This document shows, one piece after another, positions 33,840-47,769 of a stretch of 64,000 nt of DNA. How positions within the stretch are numbered: position 1 is the stretch's first letter; the number at the start of each line of letters is the position of its first letter. Both the position numbers and the translations under genes were made by a program. The notes under the pieces are model-generated. The model was not told the DNA's origin. It saw nothing but the letters and a program-made list of their open reading frames with translations, and did not search any database. This stretch comes from Microcebus murinus (taxonomy: Eukaryota > Chordata > Mammalia > Primates > Cheirogaleidae), in assembly GCF_040939455.1 (NCBI RefSeq), contig NC_134108.1, positions 82,938,001-83,002,000 on the forward strand, given 5' to 3'.

Positions 33840-34435
33840 TGAGGAAGAATGTAGAGGGTAGGAGGATGAGAAAGTATGTCAGTTACCCAGTGTGCCATAC
33901 TCTTTCTCCTTCAGAACTTTTATATGCTGCAAATATTCTTCCTTTCCATTTCTGGATCCACATTAATTTGACTAATTCCTTCACAATTATAAGTGCCTAG
34001 TAACAAAAGTTATTTGTAGATAATAAGGAAACAATACAACTTTTTGAGCAAGTAATTGGCATTAACAGACTTCTAATTTGGAGTATATTAATTATTCCAA
34101 CCAATGATTTACTAAGTCCTAGGTGTACTGGGCATGATGTCCAGGGTGACATGATGTATTTTCTGACAGCCCAGACCTGCAATGAATGCCTCTTTTGTTG
34201 ATTGCCTAGAACGCTGTACTTATAACTACTGGAACATCTGTATCATAGTGACCTGCTTGCTTGTCTGGATTTTCTGATATCGTATATGACTAATTTGCAG
34301 GTACCATGTTTCACGGACTGTTAGATCCTAACACATAGCTCCATGTGTCATACATAAAAGTATGCAATAACTACTTGATGGAGAATGAATATCTGCTGAA
34401 AATACTTATAACCAAAGTATTTGTAAATTCAGGCC
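33840..34435. other. Unassigned sequence
   Basis: No gene or repeat recognised. Confidence 0.5.
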
Positions 34436-34439
34436 ATTT

Positions 34440-34960
34440 CTTCCAATTGGAGAATCACTCATGGATTAGGTTAAACTTGAACTGATTTTTGAAGTACGGA
34501 TATGATTTGAAAATATAGAGAAAGAAGGAAAGAGATTCTAGGCTGAGGTAACAGTATTGTGCAAAGACATCCGAGAGCATGGTTTGCTATGAGCTGCTCT
34601 ACTTTCATTGGGTTGAGAACTTAGTCTAACTGGAATGTGAATTTTTTCAAGTATTGCATTAGATAAATTTTTGGAATAAAAATTGGGGGTTAGGTTGTAG
34701 AAGATATGAATATTATGCTTTGAAGTACAAACTCTTATACTGTAGGTCATGAGGAACCACTAAAATTTTTAAGCAGAGTATTGGCATTGTCAGAGCTCTG
34801 ATTTTGTATTCATTCATTACTTCAACATGTGTTTTTTTGAGTATCTCCTCTGTTCCAATCATCATGTCAGATTTCCAGGGATAAAACAGAGGAAGAAGAA
34901 CTATCAGGGCAGTCACTATGATCTTGTAAAGAGAGACAGCAAAAACATAAAAAATAAATA
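34440..34960. repeat. Ancient L2-like interspersed repeat
   Basis: It shares layout with 2370-2720, 20335-20885 and 39690-40770: gattctaggctgaggtaaca, tgcaaagacatccgagagc, ctgtaggtcatgaggaacca, and tttttaagcagagtattggcat. At 34800-34930, ttcattacttcaacatgtg and tttccagggataaaac resemble the antisense L2 3' end. Confidence 0.45.
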
Positions 34961-34964
34961 AAAA

Positions 34965-35910
34965 CAAGCCAATTGCAATAGTATGGAAATAATAAGACAC
35001 TTGCTAAGAAACTGATAATAGAAATCCTTGACATTATTTTAATAAACATAATATGATTTACTGAAGAAATGAAGAAAGTCTATATAATGGGATCAGGCAA
35101 TACTTTTACAGAATGACTTTTGCACTATCTCACTTTATAAGAGTGAGTTTCAAATCTTCCTGACCAATTTATATACAACCAAATGAAGCACGTTTTCACA
35201 ACAGGTACCTAAAAGGTACTATTTATTGGGTTCATGAACAAAAAGTAAAGAATTTCTGTGATGTGAATTGTACAGCTCCTTCCATTTCATTCTCCTGTCC
35301 TTGGTTCTAGAGGGGAAGGAATTTGTGCTCCTGTCTTCTTTTGTCTCAGGAAGAGTGCACCCTCTGGTGCAAATGGCGTTAATGGCCCCTTCTGGAGGAT
35401 GCCTTATCCATGCAGTCTCCTAGCTTTCTAAAGGCAGGAAGAGCTAGCCTTAGGGAGAAATTAGGGTTTGGTTTTAGCTCAGTATATTACAGGGATTGCC
35501 TAACCCAAGTGGTCCTGATTTGCCAACAGGGTTAAGAGGTTTTAAAATATCTCCCCAGCCTCTAGTAATCAGAGTAGGATTAACTTTCACCATTTCTTTT
35601 CCCCAAAGGCAGGGGTTGTGAAAATAGAGCTTACACCTCATTGGTATCTTTCTTTTTAAGCCTCTGCCAAAGAAATGTGCATGAAGTGGGGGAGGGTTAA
35701 TTAATATTGATTGAACTACTTTAATTGTATCCACTTTAACTTACTAAGAGAACTGTACCTCGTATATTAGATTAAAACACTTCTCTGCCTTCTTGGTTTT
35801 GCTGACCATTATAAAGAAGCTATGATTCATAATACATTTGGGCTAAACATATTCACAGCCTGATTCTCAACTTCACTTTCAATTTTAAGAAGTGAAAACT
35901 ATACAAAAAA
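34965..35910. other. Unassigned sequence
   Basis: No recognised gene or repeat. A GC-richer part at 35270-35480 looks unique. Confidence 0.45.
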
Positions 35911-35914
35911 TCTC

Positions 35915-36150
35915 TTTTTAAAATTTTTCTTTATTTTTAATCATTATGGGTACATAATAGTTGTATATATGTATAGGGTACATGTGATGCTTTTTGACAC
36001 AGGCATACAATGTGAATTAATCAAATCAGGGTAATTGGTGTATCCATCACCTCAGGCATTTGTCACGTCTTTGTGTTAGTAACATTCCAATTCCTCTCTT
36101 TTGGCTATTTTAAAGTATACCTTAATTTACAGTTGATTATAGTCACTTTT
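35915..36150 (-). mobile_element. L1 3' UTR remnant (L1MA-like)
   Basis: Antisense L1 3' UTR: ttatgggtacataatagttg, tagggtacatgtgatgcttt, cacaggcatacaatgtgaat, tgtatccatcacctcaggca, then aaagtataccttaatttaca. Longer copy of the sequence at 27800-27970. Confidence 0.8.
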
Positions 36151-36332
36151 CAAAGCTCTGATTTTGAAAATGTTCTGGTGCTTTTCCTTTTCAATCCCAA
36201 CTCCTAAGAGTGGCTTTAAAACACAAGACTTACAGAAATATTGTCCATAACTTTAAATTTTAAATTGGAAAAACTGGCTATGGATTGGCAGCTACTCACA
36301 TTATAGGAATAAGGACTAGAAGAAGATAATGA

Positions 36333-36668
<336 letters not shown>

Positions 36669-36669
36669 A

Positions 36670-37295
36670 TAATGAGCTTCTGAGGTGATCACCTTGTCCT
36701 TCCTCCCTTATTAAAATGATGATGAATGTCTCAGAGAGTGTCAAAGCAGTTGGCCTTCTTTTTCACTGCATCATAGGCCCAGAGCTCAGGAAATGAAGTG
36801 TCACCACAATCGACTGAGCCACCTTGGCATACCTGCTTGGTAATTGATGCATGCTTAAAACCCATTTTAAAGTATTTCTTAAGCATTAGCACAATAGTTA
36901 CAGTTGAATGTTATTAATGCCAATCATTCAAAACATGCTTAATTTTAATGTGTATATAGAAAAATACAAAATATAGTATTGTATTCTAAGCAGTTTTACA
37001 GTTTTAAAAGTGATATATTGGAGGTGAAGTTTGAATTGTACATGTGTGTTTACAACCAAAATAATGCAAAATTGCAAGAATCATTGAAACTGGAGGCTTG
37101 GGGAAGCTACTAGGTAAAACAGTGGTACAATGCATAATAACATGATATATGTTTTTTGAATGCTGGTGTCTTCTTTATTCATAGTATATTAGAAATTTTT
37201 AAGAAATATTTTATTTCTAGAACCAAGAAGACTTCAAAAGCAAACCATGTTTCTATGAAAATTTTAGTGTTGGTGAATTAACTGAAGCTTAACAA
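36670..37295. other. Unassigned sequence
   Basis: No recognised feature. Confidence 0.5.
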
Positions 37296-37299
37296 TAAA

Positions 37300-37545
37300 T
37301 CATAGTGTGCACTTGCTGAGTACTTACTAAGTGCCCTGCACTGATTAACTCATTTAATCTCCACAACACTCTTATGAGTTAGGCACTATTATCATCATAA
37401 TTTTACAGATTAAAAAAAACATTCTGCAGAGGCAAGAAGATGCATATCTCGCCCAAAGTCAAACACACCTAGTGATTGTTGGAGAAAGGATTTGAATCCC
37501 CGCAATCTGGCACTAGAACCTGTGTTCTTAACCACTGTGTTATAT
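37300..37545 (-). repeat. MIR SINE, well preserved
   Basis: Antisense MIR over nearly its full length: ctgagtacttactaagtgcc, actcatttaatctccacaac, actcttatgagttaggcact, attttacagattaaa, ggatttgaatccccgcaatc, ttcttaaccactgtgttata. Confidence 0.9.
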
Positions 37546-37549
37546 GTAT

Positions 37550-38780
37550 TTGCTTCTCTGAGCCTAGAAACAGTGGGGACCAGGCCTGCCAGTATGAGCT
37601 GCCAGAAGCCAGTAGCCAAGTGGCAGAGAGAGTGCAGGAGCATCAGCTGTTGAGGGGCTCAGAAGTATTCAAGCTGCTACTACTCTACAGTGCAAGGGAG
37701 TAGAAATGAGAGACAGGAAGCAGAATGTAGATCCATGAGGCCTCTGCCTCTCTAGAGTTACATTGCCAGAAAAACAAATGTGCAGAATTCAATGAAGTTG
37801 CCAAATAAATTCATTTCTACTAAGATCAAAATAGGTTTTCTCACACTGAGTGATAAAAACAAACCCTTCTACTGAAGTATCTCCACTGTTCCCTGTTAGA
37901 AGATACTGTCAAGTCACAGACATCTTTAAAGAAGTCAGATCACCATCCTGGGTAGCTCAAAGAGGCAGAGTGTGTGATGTGCTATTTTGTGAGTCACAAA
38001 ATATTTTTAAAGGACTACTAGGCTAGAGCATTTGGTATTTCTCCTTTCCAGATCTTGTTGAATTTTAAACTTCTAGTTATTCTCATAGTGATCTCATAGT
38101 AATTTCTCCTTTTTTTTTTTTTTCCTTCACCTAGTTTCTCTTAATTGACCTTTCTTGATCCTACATGAGTTCTCTGCACTGAGAGGTGTCACTCAGCAGG
38201 TATGTACTTACACACCTGGCAGATGTTCTCACTGCCAGTGACCATGCCATTCCTATTGTTAACTGTGTTATCATCCTCATTTATGTCACTACCATTGTCT
38301 TTGTCTTACCCACTAATTGTCCTTTTCCTCCTTTTCAAGTATTCTCATCATCCCAATATGTGAAACATAAAGAACCATGCCAGGGGATGAGGACTAACAT
38401 CAAGAACATTTCCATCTCCTAATCAATGTTGAACAACCTAACTCCTCCTTCCCCTGATAAAGCCCTTAGTGTTGATGAAAAAGAAATACCATTCCAGAGC
38501 TGTCATGTTCATGGCCAAGGACTGATGTTGGTTTGAAATAGTTTGCTTTGCTCCTGAACATTCAGAAGAGCATGAATCTTTAGTGCTATTGGAGATCTAG
38601 GGAAGTCATCTAGATCAATTGCTTCCTTTTATTGGGAAGAAAATCAAATCCTGAACACTTAAGTGAGACATTCAAAGTCACAGAGGCTGTTCAGGGAAGA
38701 AAAATGGCAGATCAATGGACGTAGAAACTTTGGGCCACACCTCACTTGCTGCTTTTTCTCCACAATGTCACTCTTTTCTC
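37550..38780. other. Mostly unassigned, trace of MIR
   Basis: At 38640-38705, gaacacttaagtgagacattc and aagtcacagaggctgttcag suggest a short antisense MIR remnant. No gene is recognised in the rest; a T-run lies at 38109-38124. Confidence 0.4.
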
Positions 38781-38784
38781 TAGT

Positions 38785-39015
38785 TCATATGTATAGCACG
38801 CCTACTGTGTGCTAAACCAAATTTACTTTACATGTATTAACAATTAATTTTCACAACCATCTGATGAGGTAGATATTATGTTTCTATAGGGAAAGTGATG
38901 CACAAAGAGCTTAAGCAACTCATACATGTTTTCAAAGGTATTAATCGGCAGAAATGAGAGATACCTGATGTACTCTAGCTTCTGGGATTTATAGTATTAA
39001 CCATTGAGTTTTTCT
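38785..39015 (-). repeat. MIR SINE
   Basis: Antisense MIR: gcacgcctactgtgtgctaa, ttacatgtattaacaattaa, catctgatgaggtagatatt, agtgatgcacaaagagctta, and tagtattaaccattgag at the head. Confidence 0.75.
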
Positions 39016-39194
39016 CTCTCCCTTATATTTGTTTTTTTTTTTAATTTTTTTTTCTTTTCCATCCCCATCCCCATTTTATAGATTTCTCTTATATTTGTAC
39101 TAGCCATTTCTCCTTACCGGTCATCTCTGCTTAGTGTTCTTTTTAAGAAATGCTTTAGCTCGTTTTACTACATAGCATAATTAAACTTGGGTTT

Positions 39195-39572
39195 TTATAT
39201 ATACCGTGGAGTGCTACTCAGCCACAAAAAAACAATGGTGATCTAGTACCTCTTGTATTATCCTGGATAGAGTTGGAGCCCATTCTTCTAAGTGAAGTAT
39301 TCCAAGAATGAAAAAACAAGCACCACATGTACTCATCATCAAATTCGTATTAACTGACAAACACTTAAGTGCACATATAGTAGTAACATTCATCTGGTGT
39401 TGGGCAGGGTGGGGGGGGAGAGGATGAATATAATCACACCTAATGGATGTGGTGTGCACTGTCTGGGGGATGGACATGCTTGAAGCTCTGACTTGGGCAG
39501 GGAAAAGGCAATATCTGTAACCTAAACACTTGTACCCCCATAATATTTTGAAATAAAAATAAATAAATAAAA
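39195..39572 (+). mobile_element. 5'-truncated young L1 3' end
   Basis: The last part of ORF2 and the 3' UTR of the same L1 type as 21610-23764: gagtgctactcagccac, aacaatggtgatctagtacc, aagcaccacatgtactc, a G-run at 39410-39417, ggtgtgcactgtctggggga, gtacccccataatattttga and an (AAAT)-type tail. About 380 bp remain; severe 5' truncation is normal for L1 insertions. Confidence 0.92.
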
Positions 39573-39589
39573 AGACAAAATCTGAAATT

Positions 39590-40775
39590 TCAGTACTTGA
39601 AGAGGGAGATGCAGATATTTGAAGTAAAAGAGGAATAAGTAATTGGAAATATAACTATGATATGAGCATTGTCTGGTATGCTCAAGATATAGCAAAAAGC
39701 CCAGTGTGGTTGGAACACAGGGAAAGAGTAGTTATAGATAACATCAGAGAAAGTACAAGGGGCCAAACCAGAGAAAAGGGAACCATGAGAGAGTTTTGAC
39801 TTAAATTGATTTACATTTTCAAAGGTTATTCTGATTTATGCTTTGAGAAATGTGTAGAGAGGTAGGTTGGAATCTGAGATAGCATTCAGAAGACTATTTC
39901 AATAATCCTAGTGAGAAAACATCCTGACTTCCTCCAAGGTAGGAATAGTAGAAGTGCTTAGAAATAGTCAACTTTTTAATGTATTTTGACAGTAGAAACA
40001 GAAAAAAATTCTTTAAAAAATTACTGTAGGACCTGAGAGAAAGGGAAAAATCAACAATGTATCTTTTTTATTTTTTTCCTTCAGGAACTGGGAAAATTTT
40101 TTGCCAAGTGAGAAAAGAAAAAAAAAAAAACTCAATGGCATATGCTTTGGGGGAAAGTTTACTAATATAGTCTTTATGGGTAATGTATGAGATGGATATT
40201 AGCTATCCAAGTGGAGATGTCAAATAAGCAGCTGGGTTATGGCAGAGAGAGGTCTAAGTTAAAGATAAAAAATTTGAGATTTTTCATTCATATCGGTAGT
40301 ATTTAAAGCTCTGAGAATGCCAAGGGATGTTGATAGAAAACAAAAGAGGATCAAAACTCAGCCCTGGGCACAGCAATATGAAGGGTTAGAGAGAAGGGGA
40401 GAAATTAGCTGAAAGACCTGAGAAGGACGTATCATTAAGCTATAAATGACATTTAAAATATATGGAGTTCTGGAAATCAAGAGCTAAAGAATATTGATGA
40501 AGAGGGACTGATCAACCGTGCGGAAATCTGACAACAGATCGAATAAGATGAAGAAAGGGCATTGACCTTTGCATTTAGCAATATGAAGGGCGTTAATGAC
40601 ATTTACATAGTAGTTTTGTGGACAGATGAAGATAAAAGTTGGATTGGAGTGGATTAAGTAGAGAATGGAAGAAGAATTGAAGGCAACAAGTATAGCAAGT
40701 CTAGAGGAATTATACTGTAAAGGATATGAGGCTATAGATCATAGAGGGACTTTTTTAAATAACTAGAAAATGTTT
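39590..40775. repeat. Ancient L2-like repeat, longest copy
   Basis: About 1.1 kb of collinear old-repeat text: cccagtgtggttggaacaca, actatttcaataatcctagtg, tatccaagtggagatgtcaa, gggttatggcagagagaggtc, actcagccctgggcacagc, gactgatcaaccgtgc, gggcattgacctttgcattt, ttggattggagtggattaag, gaattatactgtaaaggatat. The family is common and ancient in mammals. I relate it to L2, but the exact name is unverified. Confidence 0.5.
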
Positions 40776-40779
40776 GTAT

Positions 40780-41820
40780 GATAAAGGACATCATCCTAAA
40801 AACTGAAAATTGAGGCGAAAGCATTGAACTCAGAGAAATGGGTATATTTTATAAGTGATAGAAGACATAAAGCTAGATAATAAGAAAAGGGAGCAATTAG
40901 ACGAGAGAATTTATAGAAGTCAAGAAAGAGAATGTTAAAATACTTCTCTCCTCTATAATATATTCCTATATGGGTTTGGAATAACTATGTTACATTTTGA
41001 ATGTAACTGTGTTATGAATACTATTGGACAAAGTCACACTCCAGTAGGGGTGCTGTGTTTGAGGAAACTGAATAAGACATGACTGACGGTGAGAAATCAC
41101 TTGAGGATTGCCAGCTGTCCAGCCAAACACATCCCAACAGGGCGTCACTATTTTGGTGAATTCATTATAGTCTCACTGTCAGAATTGGACTTGTGCATCT
41201 GAAGCTCACAGAAAATTCAAACTTATTTATTTAAATTAGGCACACTCTCTTCTGACTAATGCTAAGGACATTATCATATTTTATCTTTCAGTCCTTTTCT
41301 CTCTTTTGTTTTTACTCCATCTCCATTCTCTTTATAATTCTTCAAGCTCTTTGAACATAGTTAAATATAATTATTTTAATATGTGTTTCCTTAGATACAG
41401 TCAAAGCCAGTTGTGCCTCCCTAAGAGCATTCTTGGGTCACCTTGATCAAATTATAGGTGCATGAAGAATGTCTCTTAAATCAAATGATTTACAGAAATG
41501 TTCCAATGATTAAGCTTATTTTACATTTTGAAGTTTCCTAATTAATTTATCTCAGGGTAACTTTTACTTCAGTACCAGAGGAGCTTTGTATACACCTCAG
41601 TACTGCTTATGAGTAGTGGCTAGGTTCTCCTCTAAAAGTGTGGTCACTTTGGATGTCAGTCATCCAGAGGACACATTCAGAAAAGCCAGACCATGATAAT
41701 TTCCCTTTCTTTAGGTTCCCCTTTCTCATATCTAGGGAAGATATTTAGGCACGTATTCCTATGAAAGAAGTACTAAATGGCACCTATTAGATGCCAGTCA
41801 TCTAAGAAGTAGCATTGTCT
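40780..41820. other. Unassigned sequence
   Basis: No recognised gene or repeat. Confidence 0.5.
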
Positions 41821-41824
41821 ATCA

Positions 41825-42090
41825 ATGTGGTTATTGTATTTTGTTACTAGCAACAGACATGAAAAATTAGCTTAGTGAAAAGGGAAATAAACTAAAAATT
41901 TATAAAAGTACGTAGGGTAGATTTGGTGACTCCATGATGACATGACATCCAGGTTATCTATCCTCTGCTCCATCATACTTTGCAAGTGACTTCCATCCTC
42001 AAGGCCATCTCCTTGCCTTTGGTACTCACTGTAGCTCCAGTCCTCATGCCTCTTGGAAAGGCAGAAGGGCCATACAATCCTGCTGGTGAA
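41825..42090 (+). repeat. Unnamed old interspersed repeat, copy 3
   Basis: It starts tattttgttactagcaacagac, then agcttagtgaaaagggaaataaac and a C/T-rich body (ctatcctctgctccatcatac, tactcactgtagctccagtc). Same layout as 5690-6080 and 12695-12930. Confidence 0.35.
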
Positions 42091-42094
42091 TTCA

Positions 42095-43200
42095 GCTTCC
42101 AATAAAGAGTTTTCCAGAAGCATCAATCAACTTGGTATCATTGACCACAACTTGGTTCTGCTAAAAATGCCGGAAACATAGGTTTGTAGCTAAATACAAT
42201 GCTACCCCCCAAAAATCAGGATTTCGTTATGAAGGAAGAAGAAAAGAATGGATTTGGGTAGGTGATAAGTCTTCATTATAGTTGGATTTGGCTTTAAGTG
42301 CCTCTGGGCTTTAATTTTTGGAAAGTTTATGATCCATTTATTAATACCTTAATTTTATTTCTATATGTTATGCCTGAGATTTTATTTTTACTTAAATGTT
42401 TCTGATTATTTTTTGCTATTGATATATTTAACTAAATTTGTAAGAGTATTGTTCAAAGTACTAATGGATGATCTGCAGATTCATTGTTTATATTTAAAGT
42501 TGATTTTTATCTTCATTGCTTTGACAAATATTTTTCTGGGCCTATTTTGTTAATAGCTGTTCCCCTAAACTTCTAGAGTGCTCATGGCAAAATAAATCAT
42601 TTATTTTGTACATAGTCTTCCATACAGTGATTTTCATCTCATTATTCTAAAGACTATTTCCACAATAAGTTTTCTAGGTTTTGTGTAATCTATCTTTCGA
42701 AAAAGCAAATGATTTATAGTGTTTCAACAATTATGATTATTAATTTAGCCCTTCCTGGTTTGTTTTCTTTACAGTCTTTTCTAAATGCAAGAAGATACAA
42801 ATTTTTACTCACACAGTTCTCAAAATTTTGTTAATGTTTTCTTACTAATTTTTCTCTTTAAGATAGTCTTTTATTCAGAAAGATGACAATTATATGAGGG
42901 TGTGACTTTTCTCCCTTTCAATTATAAGATGAAATCATAAACATTTGTTAAATGTCCATCGCCCTACAGGAACTTTTAAAATCCAATTTAGATAAACTTT
43001 TTTTCCCTAATGAATAATATATACTTGCTGAATACCTACCTGTATTAGAATATTAATATGGCACAGAAATATAAACATCGGTAATAGTTCTGAGTTAATG
43101 ACAAAACATGTAAGCAAATAAACACAATGCAGTATGAGTGCTGTAGCAGAGCCATCAGCTAGAATGTGTGGCCCAGTGTAAAAATGACCTGTGTTTGCAA
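42095..43200. other. Unassigned AT-rich sequence
   Basis: No recognised gene or repeat. Confidence 0.5.
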
Positions 43201-43204
43201 GGAT

Positions 43205-43335
43205 CAGAGCAGTGGTTCTCAATAGTAACACTCTCTCAGAATCAACTTCAGGGATGAGAACAGATACCAGGGCCTCACTTATAAAGATCTAGAGATTTCC
43301 TTAATGATTCTAAAGAACAGAGTGGGGGAGGGGAA
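43205..43335 (+). repeat. MER5A-like DNA transposon fragment
   Basis: gagcagtggttctcaatagt at one end, ctctcagaatcaacttcagg, agggcctcacttataaagat and ttccttaatgattctaaaga follow MER5A order. Old, nonautonomous. Confidence 0.6.
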
Positions 43336-43339
43336 CATT

Positions 43340-44260
43340 GGATTACATAAAGCAATACTCATGCTGATTCTTGAGAGTAAGGCAGGAGATTTCCCAGGAG
43401 AGGACATACTAGGCAAATAAAATAGCAAGTATAATCACCAATGGAGTCACAATAAGCCTTTCAGTGTGGCAAGAATTACAGGGAAGAGCAGAGCTGATTT
43501 GAGGCAGGTTTTAGAAGTGGGTGGTATTAGAGGCACTATCATAATGTTACACATGAAAGTTTTAACTTATCCTCTTGGCCACATTTTTAAAATTGTATTT
43601 ATAAGTATTTATGGTCCTCTTTGTCTATACTGCAGAATTTATGGACAAATAGGTTTGAGAAATGTTGCATGCCATTCTATCTTGTGCATATCCAGAATGC
43701 CTATAATTTCAAAATGCCCCAAGAGGCCTACAGTAATGAGGAGTTATATCCACAATCTCCTAAGCATATTTATCCACAGAACTTTGTTTCTCTTCCCGTA
43801 ATCCTGTTCTGAATTTCAACTGATATTCAATGTCCCACAATATGGAGGACACCGTTATGAGCTATGTAGAAAGCATTGACTAGGGCATCAAATCAATATA
43901 GTTAGTATGCTTCAAAAATCAATTTTAGTTGTCACTTTAAGTTGGGAATTTGGTAAGACAGGAAACCTGAAACCAGTTAACAGGCTATTGTGCCAGTTCA
44001 AAAAGGTGATTGTAAGTCCTGAGAAAAGCAATGTAAGTGGAAGAAAGGGAAGAGAATGGATTTGAGAGATTTTTAAAGGTAAGTATAAGAGGATTTATGG
44101 ATAATGAAATAAGAAAGTTATTCATGAACATGTAGTAAAGAGTACTGAAGAAGAGAATAGGGGATACTTAAATGGAAATACTTACATATCCAGACGAGAT
44201 AATAATAGTCTTGTGAAGGATACTTTATTTTGCAATGGAGAAAAATAGATGCCTATTAGT
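43340..44260. repeat. Possible L2-like remnant
   Basis: cagtgtggcaagaattacag, accagttaacaggctattgt and taagaggatttatggataatg echo the L2-like family seen at 39590-40775. Weak; much of the interval stays unassigned. Confidence 0.25.
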
Positions 44261-44264
44261 AGTG

Positions 44265-47200
44265 ACCAAAGTCTTCTGGGTATAACATAGTGAAAATACA
44301 AAGCAAGCATTTTAGCTTAAAATGAAATTATTTCTCTTATAAGAACATTTGATTGCATTATAATTCTGTAAGAAAAGTATGATTTTTGACATAAATGTGT
44401 TTTATAAATGTCTCAGGAACATATGTATTTCATCAGTGGGGTAGTGCACCAGAATGACATTGAGAAAATTGTGTAAATTTTCAGTCTGAACAAAAAAGAT
44501 ACTGCAGAAATGTGATCTGAGAAATAATATGCCAATGATATACTAGGAACCAGAAAATGATGAATTGGTATATTTCTGCAGCATATGTGAGTATGATAGA
44601 GAGGCAAGTCTGTGGAGAGGCAAGTCTTTAATAGTAAGTTCTATATTTAAGCACTTTAATGCTAAATACTATATTTAGTTTAATATTTTAGTATTTGAAG
44701 GACAGAGGATCCATAAATCTTAAAATTTTATTCTGGGTTACTCTCCTATTTCTTTTATTTTAAATTTTTTTCTTAGCATCAAATTCTCCCAGTCTGAATC
44801 CCATTACTGAAAGTTTTCCATTAATCTTTATGACAATTAGGTGCTTCTACTATATGAATGACCTTAGAATTTTAGAAATGAGTGATTATTAGTAAAAACT
44901 CAGTGTTTCATAATTTTTCATAATAGACATTATAAGGTAAAAGTACCAATTTGATATGTGGTCAGTATGCTTTTCAGTGATTATTAAATTTATTATAATA
45001 TAGACCACAGGGGTATATATATGTCACAGTTGAAATAGTATCAGATTAAATAAAGATTTCCACTCTCTTCAGATACTATAAGAATATTATAAACCTTAGA
45101 CTATAGGCAAAATTTAGATTAATACCTATCTTTAATATTTTAAGTATAAAACACCCAATTTCAATGAAATATAAAATAATTAAGCAATCAAACATAATGG
45201 TATAAACATATTGAATAAGAATGAGTGTTCTAATATTTGGCTATCTAATAAACATATGGCAATGTGTAGCAATGTGTGTGAAATCTTGGGTATTTTATTC
45301 CATTATCCTTTCTTGCTTTTCTGTTGATCATAAGGAGAAGCAGACCATTCTCCAAAGACCCATAGGCCCATCTGCTTCTCATTTTGACTTTCTTTATGTT
45401 TGAAAGTTTTAACTAATTTTTAGACCAATCGTAAAGCTGGCCTAAAGGAACTTTAATTTTTAAACTCGGTGCCGCAGAAGACAGCTACAAATCCTGATCT
45501 CAACTTATTTATATTTGTTAAAATATCTGATATTGCATTGCCAATTTGCTTCTCTTCCAGCTGAAATTAATATTGACTTTAGAGCTTTTCACTATCATAA
45601 ATATAATAGAAAATAGCAGATAAGAAGAAAATTAATATATTCTGATAAATGTATCAATATGCTATTAAGCTGCATCTATCCACATAGATGTCTTAGAAAT
45701 GGTGCGAACCTCATTTTCCCTCCAAATAAACACCACTACCTGCTATAAATAGATCTCATGTATCCACAAATATAAAGCCAGCTATTTATGTACACACATT
45801 TTATTTTTACTTTTTCTTTATCAACTGATTATTCAAGAGAAAAGTAGTATTTACTGGTAAAAAAAAAAAAGATTAGATTAATTTTCAGTATGCTGAGGAA
45901 TCAGGCAGCCAAAAAACTAAAATTTCCATTATTAATTTCCATAGTTAAGCATAAATATTCTTAAAGTCTTTAGTTAAATATCTCATAATGGTCAGTTATA
46001 AATGACATTAAACAAACAGAAACAGTATTTTGATTCCTATAATACACTGTCCTTGTTTATAGAAGTTAAGTGTATTAATTTCACTTGTGATCGGGGGATT
46101 CTGCAGGAGATGCTTTGGAAAGTAACTGTAAGAAAGTAGATTTTAATGATTCTTTATTTTGTTCAACAAAAGAAAAGCAGAAAATGAAATAACAGGTAGA
46201 ACCCGTTTCCTTACCTATTCCATGAACTAAATTAAGAGTCAATTGGTTTATAGGTAAAACAAACAAACAAAAAAAACCCACCACACTTCCAACAGGTCAC
46301 AGCCTCAGGGACTGTGATGACTGCAATATGTTTCAAGGTAAGTAAATGTGAGTACTAGTCACTATTACATTCAGTTTTGGGGTGCAGTTTTCTGCCCAGC
46401 TCCACGACTTGGTTCATAACTGTATATTAAGGAATGAAGTGAAAAACATGCTGTACAGAAGATGCTTGTGTGTAAATCATGAAGAGGAATAAATCTGAGT
46501 TTAGTGGAGTTGCATGAGAGTGGGAGAAACTGAAGTATCACCAGTATATTTTTGCAGATTGTCCATAAGTGTGAGGTGGGGAAGTTTTGTTTTCTAAACT
46601 CATTCACAGATTCTTAGTGCTCTGTGTCTCTAAACATGAAGATGTGTTTCCTGGTCCTTAAACTTATTACCATAACTAGATAGTAAGTGTATTCGTCTTG
46701 TTTTTATATTTCTAATAGATTTTTCTATTTCCAGAAGTACTGGAAAGAGAAAAAAGTGTGAATGGGCACATTTAAATAAAATAAATTGATTCATAAGTGA
46801 TTGTGTGGATTATGCTGTTACTTACACAGTACATTGAATATATTCCCAGGTAGGGCTTTTTGAAGTATGTGGGTCATTAATATCTTCATGTTTGGTTCTC
46901 TGGCGGATAAAACAAACTGGACTCTCTCAATTAAGTCAGCCTATGTTATTTGCAGTTACCAGACAATTAGACCATCAATAATTATTTCTTATAGAAATCT
47001 ATGTTTCATATAATATTTTTACTTCTAAAAAACATTTATATAAAAGAAAATCTTAAACCATGATTTAATTATCTGATCGATATCTTGCTTAGTTGCATTA
47101 TATAGAGGTGAAAACTTGGCTTGAACAGGCTGAACACTCTCTACTTAGCAAGCAGCCAGAGCATGGTTTGGCTGACTTCCAAACAAGCTGCCCAAGTGCA

Positions 47201-47390
47201 AGCTCATTAAAGGGTCATAATAAAGGTGCTGTTAGGAGTTACAAAGGATCTGGCCATAGTCCCTGTAGTCCTAGCTGCCACTAATTTCCCATAGAACCCT
47301 AAGCTGGATACAATTTATAGTGTGCTTGGAAGAGCATTAATGGATTCTGTAGTACTTTGTGGTCTGAATTTTATTGAACTAATGACACCA
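44265..47390. other. Long stretch without recognised features
   Basis: No gene, RNA or transposon was recognised in ~3.1 kb. The part at 45440-45800 looks unique and could be conserved noncoding DNA. An imperfect 13-bp direct repeat, gagaggcaagtct, occurs twice at 44599-44628. A-rich text at 46258-46277. Confidence 0.4.
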
Positions 47391-47394
47391 GATG

Positions 47395-47765
47395 AAGTAG
47401 GCAGAATAATGCACCCCTCACCCACACCCATATGTATCTACCTCTTACTCTACAGCATTTGTCAATATACTAGTTACATGGCAGAATGGTTTTGAATTTG
47501 CAGTTGGAATTGGTGTTGCTGACCATTCTGTCTTATTAGAATTTAACCTAATCCAGAAATAATTCTGGATTATCTGGGTGGATGCAATGTAGCTACTAAG
47601 ATCCTTAAAGGTGGAAGAGAGAACTGGAAGAAAGAATCAGAGAGACAATAGCATGATACTTGGTCTGATGTTGCTAACTTTAAAGATGGAGAAAGGGGAC
47701 CAAAGGCCAGCTAAAGAAAGCAGGTAGCCCTTTAGAAGCAGGAAAACACAAGAAAACAGTTCTTG
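47395..47765 (+). repeat. MLT1-like LTR fragment (ERVL-MaLR)
   Basis: Order: gcagaataatgcacccctca, ggattatctgggtggatgca, taagatccttaaaggtggaag, agaatcagagagacaatagc, ctttaaagatggagaaagggg, ccctttagaagcaggaaaac. This follows diverged MLT1 LTRs. The 3' part is missing. Confidence 0.65.
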
Positions 47766-47769
47766 TTTA

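Noticed and set aside
39214..39477. 87-codon minus-strand frame
   Set aside because: Antisense of L1 ORF2 end and 3' UTR.
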